Of a stretch of DNA of 64,000 bases, positions 14,101 through 29,100 are shown one piece after another (the first letter of the stretch is position 1; the number at the start of each line of letters is the position of its first letter). The stretch spans positions 1-64,000 of the forward strand of contig WNNJ02003202.1 in assembly GCA_012934845.2 (NCBI GenBank). The letters run 5' to 3'. The DNA comes from Pomphorhynchus laevis (taxonomy: Eukaryota > Acanthocephala > Palaeacanthocephala > Echinorhynchida > Pomphorhynchidae). The notes under the pieces were generated by a model. That model ran no database searches and was not told the origin of the DNA. It saw nothing but the letters and a program-made list of their open reading frames with translations. Made by a program: the position numbers and the translations under genes.

Positions 14101-17100
14101 ATGTTTAAATATTTTTAAATATTTTATTCTCATACACACGGTGCAATCGACATTGTGAGTTAGACTTGAAGGGCAAGAAAAGATCGAGAGTGGATGTGAG
14201 TTCAGATTCGAAAAGAAAGGCAAGATCGTGAGCAGAGGAATATGTTATTGTGGGACAGGATGTAGACGATTTGAGTAAGGCAGAGCGGAGAAGGGAGATG
14301 TCAAGATTTCTCTAAGGGCGACATATGATGGTAGGTGTGTGAGTAGGGGTGTGGTTGTAAGTGAGATCAAGGGTAACGAGAAAGTGATCGAATAGACCAC
14401 TTTATATTTGAATAAAATAAAATAAATATAATAAAATAAATTCATATGGAATTCATAAGTTCTTTTTCATACAAAATGTTTCATTTTAATATTAATTTTA
14501 TAATATTAATATCAATATTAATTTTGATTGGAATATTCTATAGTATAAATAGATTGGAATATTCAATAGTATAAATAATCGAAACCATGGTTTCGATTAT
14601 TTATACTATTGTTATTCAAATTTTACTGAAATAAAAACTTTTTTTTCTTACTATTTTAATAACATTTGTAAATTTTTTTCATTTACTCACTGTTTTTGTT
14701 TAACGTCTTTACACAAATTTAAATCACTTTAACTACTCTACTTTAATTTATACTAAATTATATTTACTTCATCTTTTAATAAAGTAAATCATTTTGTAAT
14801 TTAATATTTATTATTAAATATTATATATTTATTTATTCTAGTTTAATTAATATTATTTAATATTAATTAAATATTAATTAATATTAATTTAATTTCTATT
14901 TAGTTCTATTTAACTCTTCTGAATTATATTAATTTTAATTAGTATCTAAATGCTTTAGATTACAAGTTCCTAATTTTTATCGTTTTAGAATTCAGTATCT
15001 TTTATACTTCAATTTTTTCAATGTACCTTACGAGCTGATGTTACGATTATCCGTTTAATCGAACTTTATTGAACACAATTTTTTACTTTTTATAAAACAT
15101 ATCTATATTGGGTTGTATGTGCTGTTGGTCGAATAGCTGAGAGGCGATAAAATCTATTCAGAAGGTTTTATTAAAATAATTAATATCCTTCGAACATCAA
15201 GGCCGCTTTACATTTAAAGCTAAATTAAAATCACATTCTAACAAATTTATAAATTTTTATTTGAAAATGAATTTAATTATTATTAGATTTTTAATAATAA
15301 AAGATAAAAATGAAATAATATTTTACTTCTTGACATCCTTGATTATTGATCACAGGTGAGAATTATATTTCGAATTGTCTATGCAATACTTGAATGATTG
15401 TGTAAATTAACAATTAATGAGAATGAAAAATCCCAGTGTTGCTTAGATTAAGATCGTATAAAGATTAATAAATGATTTTATTGTGCTCACATACATTCAA
15501 ATCTTGTAAATTTAACAAAATATTCTTCTGCGTTAGCTAAAAAACTAGCCTCAAGCTTTTAGGAATCAGCTATTTATTTTTAAAGTGATGTTACTTTGTA
15601 TATTTTTAGAAAATTGTGAAAAATTTGACGAAGTTCTTTTATTGTATTTATACACGCGGAAAAGTTCAAATGATTTGGTAGGCAAACGTTACTGTTTCAA
15701 TTGCATTTTCGATGTGTTTAAACAAATAGTGTGATTGTAATTTCTACGCAAGTTCTAATGAAGCGCAAGTGGTTCGTTTGCTTCCCATACTGGATAAATT
15801 ACGAAACGCAATATTACATCGGCTTCAAAACGGATTTGAAAATCATCCCGTTCTTATTCAGGTATTTTCATTTATTAGTTTTAATATTCAGTACTGGATC
15901 GTATAAATTTAGTAATGTAAATATTTTTATACTTAAAAAATCTAATTTTTTAAATTTATAAAAATATTTAATATATAATATACAATATAATATATTATAC
16001 TAAAGTAGTAATGCAAGTAGAATGTTTGATCTATTAACTTACACTTAGCTAACTAGGATATTTGCTTAATAATATTTATATTAAAAATCCATTTCTTTCA
16101 TCGTTTTAAATAATAAATAATTTATATATTCAGAGCGGAATATTGATGACATTTATTAAAACATTAAAATTTAAATTTTAATATCATTATTAATGGTGAT
16201 TAAAGTTTAATATTAATATTAGTTAATATTAAATATTTATTTACTAAGGTAAATAAATAAAACATAAGTAAAATTAATAAATTAAATATTTATTTCCTAA
16301 ATGTACAGGAACGAAAAAGTAAGCAAAAGATATCAATTTCAAATTTATTATTTGTGATATTTCGATATCGACTCAGGAAATTATTTAAATCCTCGTAGTT
16401 CACAAATTTATTTCTTTTCTCTCAACTGTCTTTTTTTCGGGATGATTTAACATGTTGTAACGTGTTGTAATGAAAGATTATAACGAAAGAAGAACTTAAC
16501 TTGCAATTAAGTAATACTCGTAAGATTTTCAGTGAGTTATTGAAATTTAAATCAGTTTTGATAAAAAAGAACAAAAACGAAATGAATTAAAAATAAATAA
16601 ATAAATTTTATTAAATAAAATAAATTTGCTTTAGAAAAGCAAATTATAAAACATTTTTTCCTTTGAGCATAAGTGACATAGCTTGGGGCTCGGATGTACA
16701 AATAAATTATAGTTTTGCTTCATATCGTTAATATCCTTATAGTTCACAGATAAAGTATGTTTTGGAATTTATAACGATGATAGCAGGATCAATCGAAATT
16801 TTGTTGAAAAATTTCTGGAATTTTGAATCGTTTCTATAACTTTACTAAAATAAATAATTTATTCACATTTTTTATTTATTAAATAATAAATATTATTATA
16901 AAGTAAATATATTTATTATTATATTTATAACCTTTTTATTTTTATGTAAATCTAATCTGTGAAATTTAGCTAAATAAGATAATCGATCGACTTCATACAA
17001 CGTACATAAATCAGCCCTTAGCGAAATTTCTCTGTGGACTCGATATACTTACCGGAATAATACAAGTATGTTATCTTTTATTGTGGTAATTATTTTATTA

Positions 17101-20100
17101 TTTCTAGAACGACTGGGAATTCAACGTACCTCGAGCGTTTTCCTTGCACGATGAACTTAAGGATTTGCTACAAATAACCATTGAATGGCGTCGTCTCGAA
17201 ATTAGGTAATTATTAAGACATTCTGGGCAATTTTATTGACAACATAAAAACTATTTTTAAATTACTTATATTTTCTTAAAAATAAAATATTCAAACTTAA
17301 TGATATTAAATTCATATCATTTATCTTTTTGATATTATCGGTAATATGATATAGAGGTTCATGATGCATTAAAATCTTTGCTATCTGACTCAATCATTTT
17401 ATCTTTTATAAAAAATATTTTTATTGTGTTGTTTTTCTGATCGACTAATTAAGAAATGATAAAATCTGTTTGAATATAAATATAAGTTTTCAATAGTTGA
17501 TACTGATCCATTTTTGATAAATAATTATTGGAGCTGGATCAAAGAAAGAAAGAAATTTTTATTTGATATTTCTCTAACTTCTGTTATCATTTTCAAAAAT
17601 TGCATTTTCTGAAAATTACATTAGTAACTTCATGAAGATGCTAACAGAAGTTATCGAAATATCAAAAATGATTTCTTTGATCCAGCTCCAATAATTATTT
17701 ATAAATAGAAGTATTTTGATATTATATAATAGATTGCATATAAACAGAAAGATGCACATTTTTAATTTTAGCTACTGTTTAGACTGACGATAACTCTACT
17801 GTCATAAAACTTTTAAAACTGTATAAAAAATTATTGCTACTAATTTGAATTATTGAAAAACAATAGTTTATACAACATATTAGCGTTTCATAGATTATCC
17901 TTGCTGTAAACCCTATCCCAGTATATATATTATGCATTTTATGAGCTCATGCATAGGCTTTAGCGTAAAAAAACCTAAAATGTAATGCAAGACGGTGTCA
18001 AAAGTAGCATTAAGTCTAGTTATGTTTGATGCTACCTGATTATAAAAAAAATACTTTTTGTCACAAATTAATACCTTTTGGGATTCTTCATTAACTGATT
18101 ATATAAGTTAAAAGTGAATAAATAAATTTATAAATATATAAAAATCATGAATATTTTTTAGATCATAAAAATATGATCTAATAGCATCAATCGATTGATT
18201 GATTGCTATTGATCAATCGATTAATCGATTGCTATGTTATCCTCTGAACTAACTTTTATTAATGTATTAACATGCTTTACTCTACATTATTTTAAATCTT
18301 TATCTCCAGCAGTTTCTTCAGATATGCAAATGAACGAGTCTATTCGATATTACACATTTTACTATTTGTTCAGATGTTGGTCCCAGTTAATTCACCTAGA
18401 AAGCGAGCAAATCAAAAATGATTTGATTTGTGAGACATGGCTTCCAATTGTGAATGTTATCAAACGGATGCAGCTCCAAGATTCTGATTCTATTGTAAAC
18501 TTTTATAGATTTGTTCGCGTATAAAAAATATTTTCCTAGAACGATTGTCTGCGATGCGTGGAGAAATTTTTAGCTGATTCAACATTAGGTGATTGTCGCC
18601 AAAGAGTTCACATTGTTCAAGTATCACTATTTATGCTTCAGTTACCATGTAAGTATTTATTATAGACAATAATTGCTTTATTTTACCCAACTTAACTTTT
18701 AGATAAAATTTCACGACCTATATCCAATTTAACAGATAAATTTTCATCGCTTTGCATTCCTATTGAGAAGATATTTGAAACAGAGACGGCTTATATTTGT
18801 AAACAGCTCAAGGTAGCTATTTTGTCTTCCGAAATTTTGATTTAGTTTGATTATCAATTAGGATAATACTGAACTATCTCGCTGGTCTGATTTAAATTAT
18901 TTCATGGCTCAGGATAGCTGTCGAAAGAATAAGAAGTCGTTGAGAAATCACGTTTCAAAATTTAGAGTACGAGCTTTGAAATTTAGATGATTTTGAAAAT
19001 TGCATTTCAATTTTTAAAGAGTGTGTATTGTCAATCAATGAAGGACCGTCTTAGTGCAGCTATCCTCAATTGTCCAGAAAAGTTAATGGATATTCCTGCT
19101 ACAGTTGTTGTACGTGTTTGATTGCTATACGGTTAGGCCATCAAACTTTTTTCATAAATTGTAATTTTAGTCGCTTCTTCGCTCAAATGAAATCGATGAA
19201 ATTCCAGTTATTTCAAAACTTTTCGATGTTCATCGTAAATTTGCTATATACTTTTAAGTTATAAATTATTTAATTTTCAGGTGGTGTTACTGATCTTTGT
19301 AAACAGTTTCTTCAGATTCCTTGTACAAATACCATTGACAATAAAGATAGAAAATCTAAACTGAAGCATTATAAGCAAACAATATGTACAAGAAGAAATA
19401 TTATTAATGACTGCATGATACTTTTTTACGGACTCGGTAAGTAAAATGATCGAAAAATAATCGTAAATTATAAAAATTAATTTTTCTATATATTTAAAAT
19501 ATTATTTTTCGATAATGATTATGTTTCGCGATATACCTAAGGTTTCATATTTTCAAGATAATACACAGATTATACTTACTGTTCCCAATTTTTATAATCT
19601 TTATTATTTGGCATTTACTTTTTTACATTCCTATACTATTTTATAATCTTTATTTTATGGAAACGTCTTCGGTTTATTTTGTAACTAATGAATACTTCTC
19701 GAAACATTTTGTTTTATGCGGTCCAGAATACGAATGTGGTTTGTAACGTCACACAAAAGATACTTAATTCTAATTTCGAATATAGAGTGAATTAAAATAT
19801 CAAATAATTGGATTTTTCATCTAAGGATTTGCTATTTTTGTAATTCAAATTAACATATTAAATAAAAACATGTTTTTATCTTATTATCAGACCATATCTA
19901 ATCTTGCATATGTGGTTACCTCGTTGAATTTATTTAAACGTAAGATTTTGTACAAGAAATACTTTCGTGTATATAAATTTTAATCTTCGTTCCATTGGAC
20001 ATTTTTGAATGGTACACATTTGTTATTAAGATGTTGTTGATACTAAAATAAGATTTCAATAATACAAATAATTATGAAATTTTTAATAAAGAATTGAAAA

Positions 20101-23100
20101 TCGAACAGTCTATGACCTTTAGAACGTGTTTCACTTTTTACCGTAATCAGATGTATTTATTAGCCGTCAGAATTTGTAAGAATTTAGTCATTACAGTTTT
20201 AAAGATATGAATTCTTGTACATCATACTATTGTTATTGATCACACTTTGCATTTAAGACATCAATTGTCGTCGAACAGACATCGATATTCCTCACTTGTC
20301 TGATGTGTGTTCTTTGCCATATCTTCCAAACCCTATGGTGCCACGGGAATGGTGGTTTGAAATGAAGAATCTCTTATGGCAATGTTGGAACAAAAGTGAA
20401 TATCTATTGCAGCTTAAATATAATGAGGTTTGCACGATAATTATTATGCATACATTTTTTTGGTGTCTTTAGAGTATCGCTCATAACATCGTATATGACG
20501 CATGCGTTATGATTCGCAATCTAATATACTTTCTGTCTAAATATTGCATTTTAATTGAGCAATGTTTAAATGCTGTTAATGTTGAACAGAAGCAGGATTC
20601 TACTGATCATCACGAAATAATTTTAAAGAAACAACAGTGTCTGATCGAGCAAGTCTTGAAAGCGGATCATTGCCAAAATATTAATTCTATTGAATGCCAA
20701 TTCAGTCAAAGCGGAAATCGTGCTGATGACAAAAATACTAACATTTATTGTTTATGTTGCTGCGAATCAATAAAGAATAGTTTGAATTCTTTGGAATCAA
20801 ATACTTTTGATATTAAATCAACTCACTGTGAACGTTCTTGTCTCGAAGCTGCAACATTCATCAGTATCGAAAAAATGAGATGTCTCAGTTGGCTCATATT
20901 TTCATTGGTGGACTTTTTCCATTTAGTGTGGACCAAAGTATGTATTTTGCCAAATAAATATAATGAACTAATAATCGATTATCAATTAATGGTCGGTTAT
21001 TTAAATATGCGAGTTTTTAAGAAATCCATTATTTTTACTGAATTTATAAGTCAAGTTTTTTGCCAAATTTTTATTTTCAAAATTAATGCAACAAAAATCA
21101 TATTAAATCACATTTTATTATTTATTATCAAATAATTAACAATAAATATTATTTTTATTATTTAATATTTTTATTTTTCACATAGTTGAAGCATTAAAAA
21201 TTACATAAATCACGTAAAATCGTATTAAACAAAATAAACAATTATCGACTGAAATAATAATTGACTGGAATATTTGTTAAGTGGACAAGTAGCTGATAAA
21301 AACTGATAGCCTAAATGTAATGTTGAAATTCGAAATAAAAAATTGAAATAAAATTTTTAATATTTAAGTTTTGCAACTTAGACATTAATATCCTTCTATA
21401 TTACTCAATTTTCTAATTTATGTGCTATCTGCCTTATCTTCCGAACTCAATAATACTTCCTGAATCCAGATAATAAATATATTATATGGATTAGCCTTTA
21501 AGCCATATAAATATTATAAACCAAGGCGATTTGGATAATCGCCTTGGTTTATAGAAAATGAATAATAGAAAATGATGCAATATTTAAATTTAATACGATC
21601 AAAATTGATTTTATTATTGTGAAATTATTATTTTTATTATTTTTTTATTGTGAAATTCTGTAAAATTATTTAAAAATATTACATGTTTTCTTTTTATATT
21701 TTTAATAAAAAACATTTCTATTATTAATAAAAATATTAGTAAAAATATAAAAATTATAAAACAATCATAAAAATTGTGTATAATTTTATAAACAATTGTG
21801 AAATATTTAAACAACTGATAGAAAATCAAATCAATTTCTGATGTCTTTTCAATCAACATGCATGTACGTCAATTTGCTAAATCAATTAAATTTATAAAAA
21901 GTTCTACTTGGCTAAATAATGGATTAATACGCGATAAGAATGATAATTGACCATAACGACTTTGCTCAAATAGAAACGATTATTTTAGTGTTTTTAAGAT
22001 TTAGTAGACAAAGAAAAAGTTTTAATAATTTGAAAAAGTTAAACGTTAAGATGAACTTGAAATTACATTTTTATCTTAAATTTAAAATGGATATAGTTCA
22101 ATATTTTTGTAAAAATATTCGTCATTCTTTGCAAAGTATTAATTTGCACTTCATAATTTGCATTTTTATTTCAAAGGGATTGAACCATGGTATGGATGAT
22201 ATTACAGAACAGGAGACAAATGAGATTCTGCAAGATTCTCCGGCAGGATTTGATGAAGCAGGCGAAGATTCGAACATATCACAAGCAAAAGATGTATCTG
22301 ATGAAATCGAATTCGAAGATCAGGTATGTTACTGAAATGGTTTATTTAAAACAAGTCTGATGTTTAATCAAAAGATAGAAGGGTTGAAACAACTGGACGA
22401 TGACAACGAAGAAGCTTGTGAGCAAAATGATAGTGAAGGTCAAAACGCCGATGGAATCGAAATGACTGAAAATTTCGAAGGCAATGAGGAAGAGCAAGAT
22501 AACAGGAGTGACGATGATCATGATAAGTAAATAACATGTTTTTACTTCAAAGGAAAATACGTTTTGGATTTATTTTAATGTGGTGTGTCAACTTTCATAT
22601 ATACTTTTTAAATTTTTAAATTAATGTTGACGTGCATTCTTTCGTGTTTGCTGTGCAGCAGATAACTGATTAGAAAAGTCAATCAAAATAATGTACACGC
22701 AATTGTGTGTGATAGTTCGTATCCGGGATATCCATGTATACACATGGAAAATCTTTACAAATGGTTATATTTAAAACCAATTTAAACTTTTTGTTAACTT
22801 ATATCAATAATTTACTTGAATTATTGATTAATTAATTAAATATTCTTTGTATTTTTATATGTTTTCATGGTTGGATTTTTCTCGTTTTAGTAAGGATGAA
22901 GATAATCCGGATGAAGACATGCAAGAAGAATTTGGTACGGATGTTAATGGAAATGATAAGCCTTATAATGACGAAATGGTAGCAGATGAAGAAAACAGTC
23001 GTTCAGTAAGAATAAAATTTATTTTACAAAATCATGTATTCTATCACTTAATTTTGTCAAGTGTCAAAGTAAAAAATGCATTGTGAATTCACTTCTTGTA

Positions 23101-26100
23101 ATCATCAAACAAATTATTTTCGCGAAAATTATTTTCAGTAGTCAAATTAAATGCCGTTATGTCCGATTGAATTTCTATTCGTTGAACTTTGAAAACGTTT
23201 AAGTAAAAATTAAAGGTTTCCTTGTGTACTGTTTTTTATTGTCCAGTAAAATATCTTATTGAACAGTGTGTTCGAAATTACAGCCATTTTCGTAATGTGG
23301 ACTTTGGAAGTTAAATTTTAAATTAGATTAATAAAATTTCAAATTATTAATTAGCTTGATAAAAATTTCATGGTTATCGCCATCGATAAAAACTTAATTC
23401 AAAGTAGAATTAAGTACTTCGAGAATTAATAATTTAATCGTTAGACCTGATAACCATTATATCCGCTAAAGTATTAATAATAAAGTTGTAAAATTTTAAT
23501 TGCAATCCGTGAAATTGAAATTTCGATATTATGCTTTTCGCATATTTGTATATACTTACTAGGGTTGCGAGGACAAAGATGAGGATGAGACTGGTACAGA
23601 CAAAAAGAAAACTAGTGACCTCGTCGCACAGGATGGTACGAATTGGGTATCTGATGTTGAATCAGATCTAGATTCAGCAAATAATGAAGAGGCATCGTGT
23701 GACGAGTTATTTGATGAGGATATTGCTGAACAAATAGACGAGGAGGCTAATGAGAACGATGTTAATGAAGAGGCTGGCGATGACGACAATTACTCTGATG
23801 AAGATATGAACGCAGACAACAACGATAAAGGTATTCTGTAAATATTTCATGTTGTTTATAATCCAAAATAAAAGAATCAGATAGCTTTCCGCAAGCAGAT
23901 AATCCCGACGTTGACGATAACGAAGACGGCGACGCAGAAGATGGCGATACGAAAAGTAAAGTTACACCTGATAGTTCAAGTAACACTGAACAGTGTGACG
24001 TTCGCGACAAATCTTGCGTAGATGTAAGTTTTTCAAAATAGACTTTTGACAAGGAAAATTTCAAAAAAAAAACATTTTGCAATAAATGCAAAATTATTTA
24101 TGCCATAATTATTGTCATTGATTTTTATATTTCTTTACCTTTCAATAATCGGGCCAAACAATATGTACGATATTTTAGGATAAATATGCTATATAGCATA
24201 AAAAGGGTAGCATTTCGTTATATGCATTTTTTAACAATAAATTAATTTAACATAAAAATTAATTTATTATATAAATAATAATTATTTATTAATTTAAAAT
24301 TAATATTTATTAATTTATCATATAAATTAATTAAATAAATTTAATAAATTAACAATGAAATGTAATATATTTGTTTAAAAACTTTATAATACAAAAAGAT
24401 AAAGATGTTGTGCATTTGATGGAATGACGAAATTTCAAATTTTATTCTAAAATGAAACATACAATTGTAATAGCGACGTTACAATTTAAGATATCTGATT
24501 ATGTTATCATTTTGGATAACGAAGAACAAAATTGAAACTTCGTTTCATTAACCGCAAATATATCAGATATGTAAATTATATAAATGGGTTTGTGCAAGAT
24601 GCAAGACATGAATATAGAATAAATAAAAATATATTAATTTTAATTTATTAACTAAAAAATATAAACTTTTAATTTTAATTTGTTTACATCTTCTTTTCAT
24701 CATTAAACTGTAAAATATTGTCTGGTTGAATCAACTAATTACTATAACAGTAATCGTAATATTATATAACTGTTTATTATATTATTATAGTATAATATAA
24801 TAATTATATTGTACAATGCGTTTAAATATCGAGAGAATAAATTAAAAATTATTAAACTGCATAGCTAGCCATATATATAGGAAACAACCTTCGTAACCAA
24901 CGCGTTGTATTGTTAATAGTTGCAAATGTAATATTATAATTTCCTGAAGATGCTAACAGAAGTTAGCGAAATATCAAAAATAATATCCTTTGATCCATCT
25001 CTAATAATTATTTGATGTATTATATTTTATATTATATGGTATGCATGAATGCTCATTCAAAAATATCTTTCTTGTAAATTTAAATATGTCATCTTTACGA
25101 TATAAATTAAAGGTAGTTTTAATTGATGTTTATTTAATGTTTGTATCTTATTTATCATTAATATACCTTATTAATAAATATACCTTATTTATCATCAATA
25201 TTGGTTTTATTAAGAATAAGGCTTTCTGGATAGATTTGTTCGCTTATTGAATATAAAGTATTTGAGTTAAATACACATATATCGTCAATGTATCGAAGCA
25301 TATATTTCATATCTTTATACAATTTAGATTTATTTTTTAAACAGTTATGAACGAATTCATATTCAATAAAGCTTAAAAATAAGCCAGCTATAATTGGGAT
25401 ACTATTACCACCCATTGGAACACATTTTAAATAATTTTGATTTATTAAAATATTTAGGGATTTTAGTAATTCAATTTTATCCGTATATTTATATTTACTT
25501 AATGGTTTAATTTTTGTTATATATGCGTTGTAGTTATTATAACATATATATGTATATCTTTTTCCGGATATAAGATTAATTATTTTTTCTAATGCATCTT
25601 TAATATCTATTAAATCTAGATTTGTATAAAGCGTACTAAAATTTTTTAAATGCTTTTTGAAGAAAACCGGTTACGTTACAAATTGTTGCAATTCTTAAAA
25701 TTTCATTATTTAATGTATTATATTTTATATTATATGGTATGCATGAATGCTCATGCAAAAATATGTTTCTTGTAAATTTAAATATGTCATCTTTACGATA
25801 TAAATTAATAGTAGTTTTAATTGATGTAAATTTAATGCTCATATCAAGATATATACCTTATTTATCATTAATATTGGATTTATTAAGAATGAGTCTACCT
25901 GGATAAATTTGTTCGCTTATTGAATAAAAATATTAGAGTTAAATACACATATATCATCAATGTATCGAAGCATATATTTTATATCTTTATACAATTTAGA
26001 TTTATTTTTTAAACAGTTATGAACAAATTCATATTCTATAAAGCTTAAAAATAAGTAAGCTATAATTGGGCTACTATTACCTCTCATTGGAACACCTTTT

Positions 26101-29100
26101 AATTGTCTATATTTTGTCTATATTTTGCTAGATCACACAAGGTTATTTGGCAGGGTGAATCGGTTTAATAAATAATTACACCAATTTTATAATCGTCTGT
26201 TTGATTGCAATTTTATTCAAGAAACCTAGGTTAAATGTTACTTCTTTTTTGTAGAAACCCAATATCATTACATATCATGGCAATTCTTAAAATTTCATTA
26301 TTTAATGTATTATATCCTAATATCACAACTATAATAATTATGTTGAGTTAACATAATATAATTAATACATATATTAAGCGTCGCATATCATGATCATAAA
26401 CTTATCATATTTTCTTTAAACAAGATGATTGTTTGTAGTTGATCAATTAATATTGATTAATTACAATATAATTTATATTTAGAATATATAAACCAATTAT
26501 AAAATCTTAATTGTGCATGTTCTTGATATCTTGGTAATGAACCCGTAAAGTTTGGCTAACTATAAAAATAAAGACAATTTTTATTTTGAAATTTAACTTA
26601 TTTGACTGCTCACATTCTTTATTACGATGGTTTTAAAATCTCTTTATATGTCGATAGCAAGTCTTTAAATATTTTAGACTGAGCATTCAAGTCTACAGAA
26701 TGAACAAGCTGCGTCGTTTTCAAATAATGTGCCAAATGACCAGCAATCTGAAGAAACTGATATGCAACTTAACAGAATTAATGAGAAAAGTGAATTACAA
26801 GTTAAAGATAATCTTGGCCAATTTCACCAAGTTAGTTTATACTATCATCTAAACTTAATATTTTAAGTGTCTATGTCTTTGTAGAATATCGGATCAACAG
26901 CAAGTGATAATTGCAAGCCAGCACTTGGACGTGATATTGTAAACCATCAAGACAACGATAATGTCGACGTGCAAGAATCCGAAGTTTTAAAGCAACCTAA
27001 TGCAAGCGAATTGCTGGATAGTACTGAGACAATGAAATTTGCAGACGGCGTTTACGACAGAAACACGAGTGATGATAATCGTAAATCTGGATTACGATCC
27101 GACGAAACTCACGACGATAGGAACGACAATAAATTAGCAAAGTTATGTGAAATCGATCAAAGCCCCATTGATGAGCACATGGTGAATGAAATGTACAATG
27201 ATAATGAATGGCAAGCTTCAGTACTACGAACAAGTCAACTTTCAAATGAATTATGCGAACGGCTCCGCGTGATTCTATCACCTACAAAGGCTGCAGGATT
27301 TTCAGGATTTTATCGAAGTGGGCGCAAACTAAGTATAAAGCGTGTTGTAGCATACGTTGCAAGTGATTTTCGTAAAGACCGCATTTGGTTACGTCGACAA
27401 AAGCAAGTAGATCGCGATTTGCAGGTTCTAATGGCGATTGACAATAGCAGAAGTATGAATCGGCTAAGGAAAGCAGTGCCTGACTCACTATCTACGTTGT
27501 TGGCGTCGATGCGCCTTCTAGGTGGATCTTCTAACTCAATGTTATTGGGTATGTTTACTTTTGGAGAACAGTGTAATCTTCTACGGAATTTATCTACGCC
27601 TTGTTCGTCATTTACCGATTCAAATGATGGACCTAAACTGATTCACAGCCTGACATTCAATGAATCCGTTACTGATTATATTCAGGTTGTGTATGTTAGT
27701 GTTGTATTCATTTTATAAGTTGATCATTTCAGATGTTGGAATTCGCTGACAATCAGTTTAAAAGCATCACACCCTCTGCTTATAGACTACTAATTGTTTT
27801 ATCAGATGGATTTGTAACAGGACATGAGAGTAGTATATCTGCAAAAATACGGAGTCTCGCCGAAGATCAATCCGTTTTCGTTGTATTTATCGCTCTGGAC
27901 GATTTGGATCCGCAAAAATCATTGACAACAATTAAACAGGCAACTTTTAAAGATGATGGAGTGAGTAAAAAATCACATACTTTTGTTTTTGAACAAATAT
28001 GACTTGATTTAGTCGACAAACTATTTTTTATTTGGTTAAATAAAAAATATTTTGTTAATTCGTTTTGTAGACTCTTTCGCGAGTCAACAAAACACATTAA
28101 AATTCAGAATTTAACATTTTACCGAAAATACATCAAGTATTAGGTCTCGTCAGTTGTAACACATTATTTGCAACTCTTTTTATATATTTTCAAAATTTTA
28201 AATTAAAAGGTTTGATTAGTAAAAAGCACGTCATCCTATTTTTTCATTTACCCAATTTGAACGGTTTGTATTCTCACATTGTAGATGTGCAAATAAACGG
28301 TTTGTGTATACACTTTTGTTTTTATTTGATTAGACTTCAATATTGAACATTTAAAGATCAACTCAAACTCTCAACTTCCAATTTTTCTTTTTTATTAAAA
28401 TCACAAAACCTCTCTCTATCCATTAAGGATAATTTTATTATTTTTCAATTTTTTTAATTTTTTAATCTATTTTTTTTATTTTTTATTTATAAAAAATATA
28501 TTATTACCAATATAATTTCAATTATCGATAGATTAATTTACACGTCATAAAGAGTAAAGAGACTGGAATTCAAATAAGTGTCGATGTAATGCTGATGTAC
28601 AAATCGCGATTTCAATGCATATTCACTCGTAATAAGACAATCGGTACATGCTACTGCATTTAAACACTAATGAGTGACTTCCAGTAATAATCTATCTAAT
28701 AAATTTAGTCGCCAAAGTGGACTGCTCTCTGTTGCACTGTGAGAGGATAATGTACACTTGCGGTTTAGTCTCTAGCTCATGTAATTACAATTTATATTTT
28801 TAGTGACAGCAATATTCGCTACAAGACAATAATCAAAACCGAAAAGTTTTGTGAATACGTATTTTGTTAATATATTTTTGAAATTATAATTAATTTATTA
28901 AATATATTATTTATATTATTTTTTAATTATATTAATATTTTAATAGAATAAAATAATATTTGTCAAATGCATCAAATTCTAGATTGCAACTCATCTTCAA
29001 ATTGTAACGCGTTTATTTAAAAAACGCGTGCTTATATATTCTGTTTATTATAGAAACGCAATATATTTATATATTACGATTCAATAATACGATATATTAT

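Larger units (their letters stand above)
13751..15609 (+). other. MDN1 intron with half-MITE and a 48-bp perfect palindrome
   Basis: After the half-MITE at 13790-13872 there is a G-rich patch at about 14150-14400, then long A/T runs. A perfect 48-bp palindrome lies at 14564-14611. No coding exon or RNA gene is visible. Confidence 0.55.
9905..20937 (+). other. MDN1: MDN1 exon block: long linker
   Basis: Eighteen exons encode the helical linker. Recognisable midasin signatures include ENHPVLIQ (15730-15861), PLAKFLCGLDILTGIIQ (16970-17065), NDWEFNV with ITIEWRRLEI (17108-17205), FLADSTLGDCRQRV (18540-18648) and WSDLNYFMAQDSCRKNKKSL (18862-18966), where the family has a W-x-D-x-NYF motif. Exon 9905 is chosen over an acceptor at 9877 because only 9905 keeps phase 0 with the exon ending 8179; its pyrimidine tract is weak, so a missed exon is possible. 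The last exon (20473-20937) has a Cys cluster (CLCCCES). Confidence 0.85.
22177..26830 (+). other. MDN1: MDN1 exon block: acidic Asp/Glu-rich region
   Basis: Six exons encode the D/E-rich tether that joins the linker to the MIDAS domain in all midasins. The entry exon contains QAKDVSDEIEFEDQ, close to the conserved KDVSDQI..EDQ motif, and the next contains IEMTENFEG, matching the family's AIEMSEDFDG. The exons at 22891-23005, 23563-23830 and 23875-24023 are dense in Asp, Glu and Asn. The 2.65-kb intron 24024-26677 holds a half-MITE and Penelope-like reverse transcriptase fragments. Confidence 0.88.

Noticed and set aside
23559-24091. Minus-strand serine-rich open frames
   Set aside because: They mirror the Asp/Glu-rich MDN1 exons; GAT/GAA-rich sequence read backwards gives serine, leucine and phenylalanine codons.
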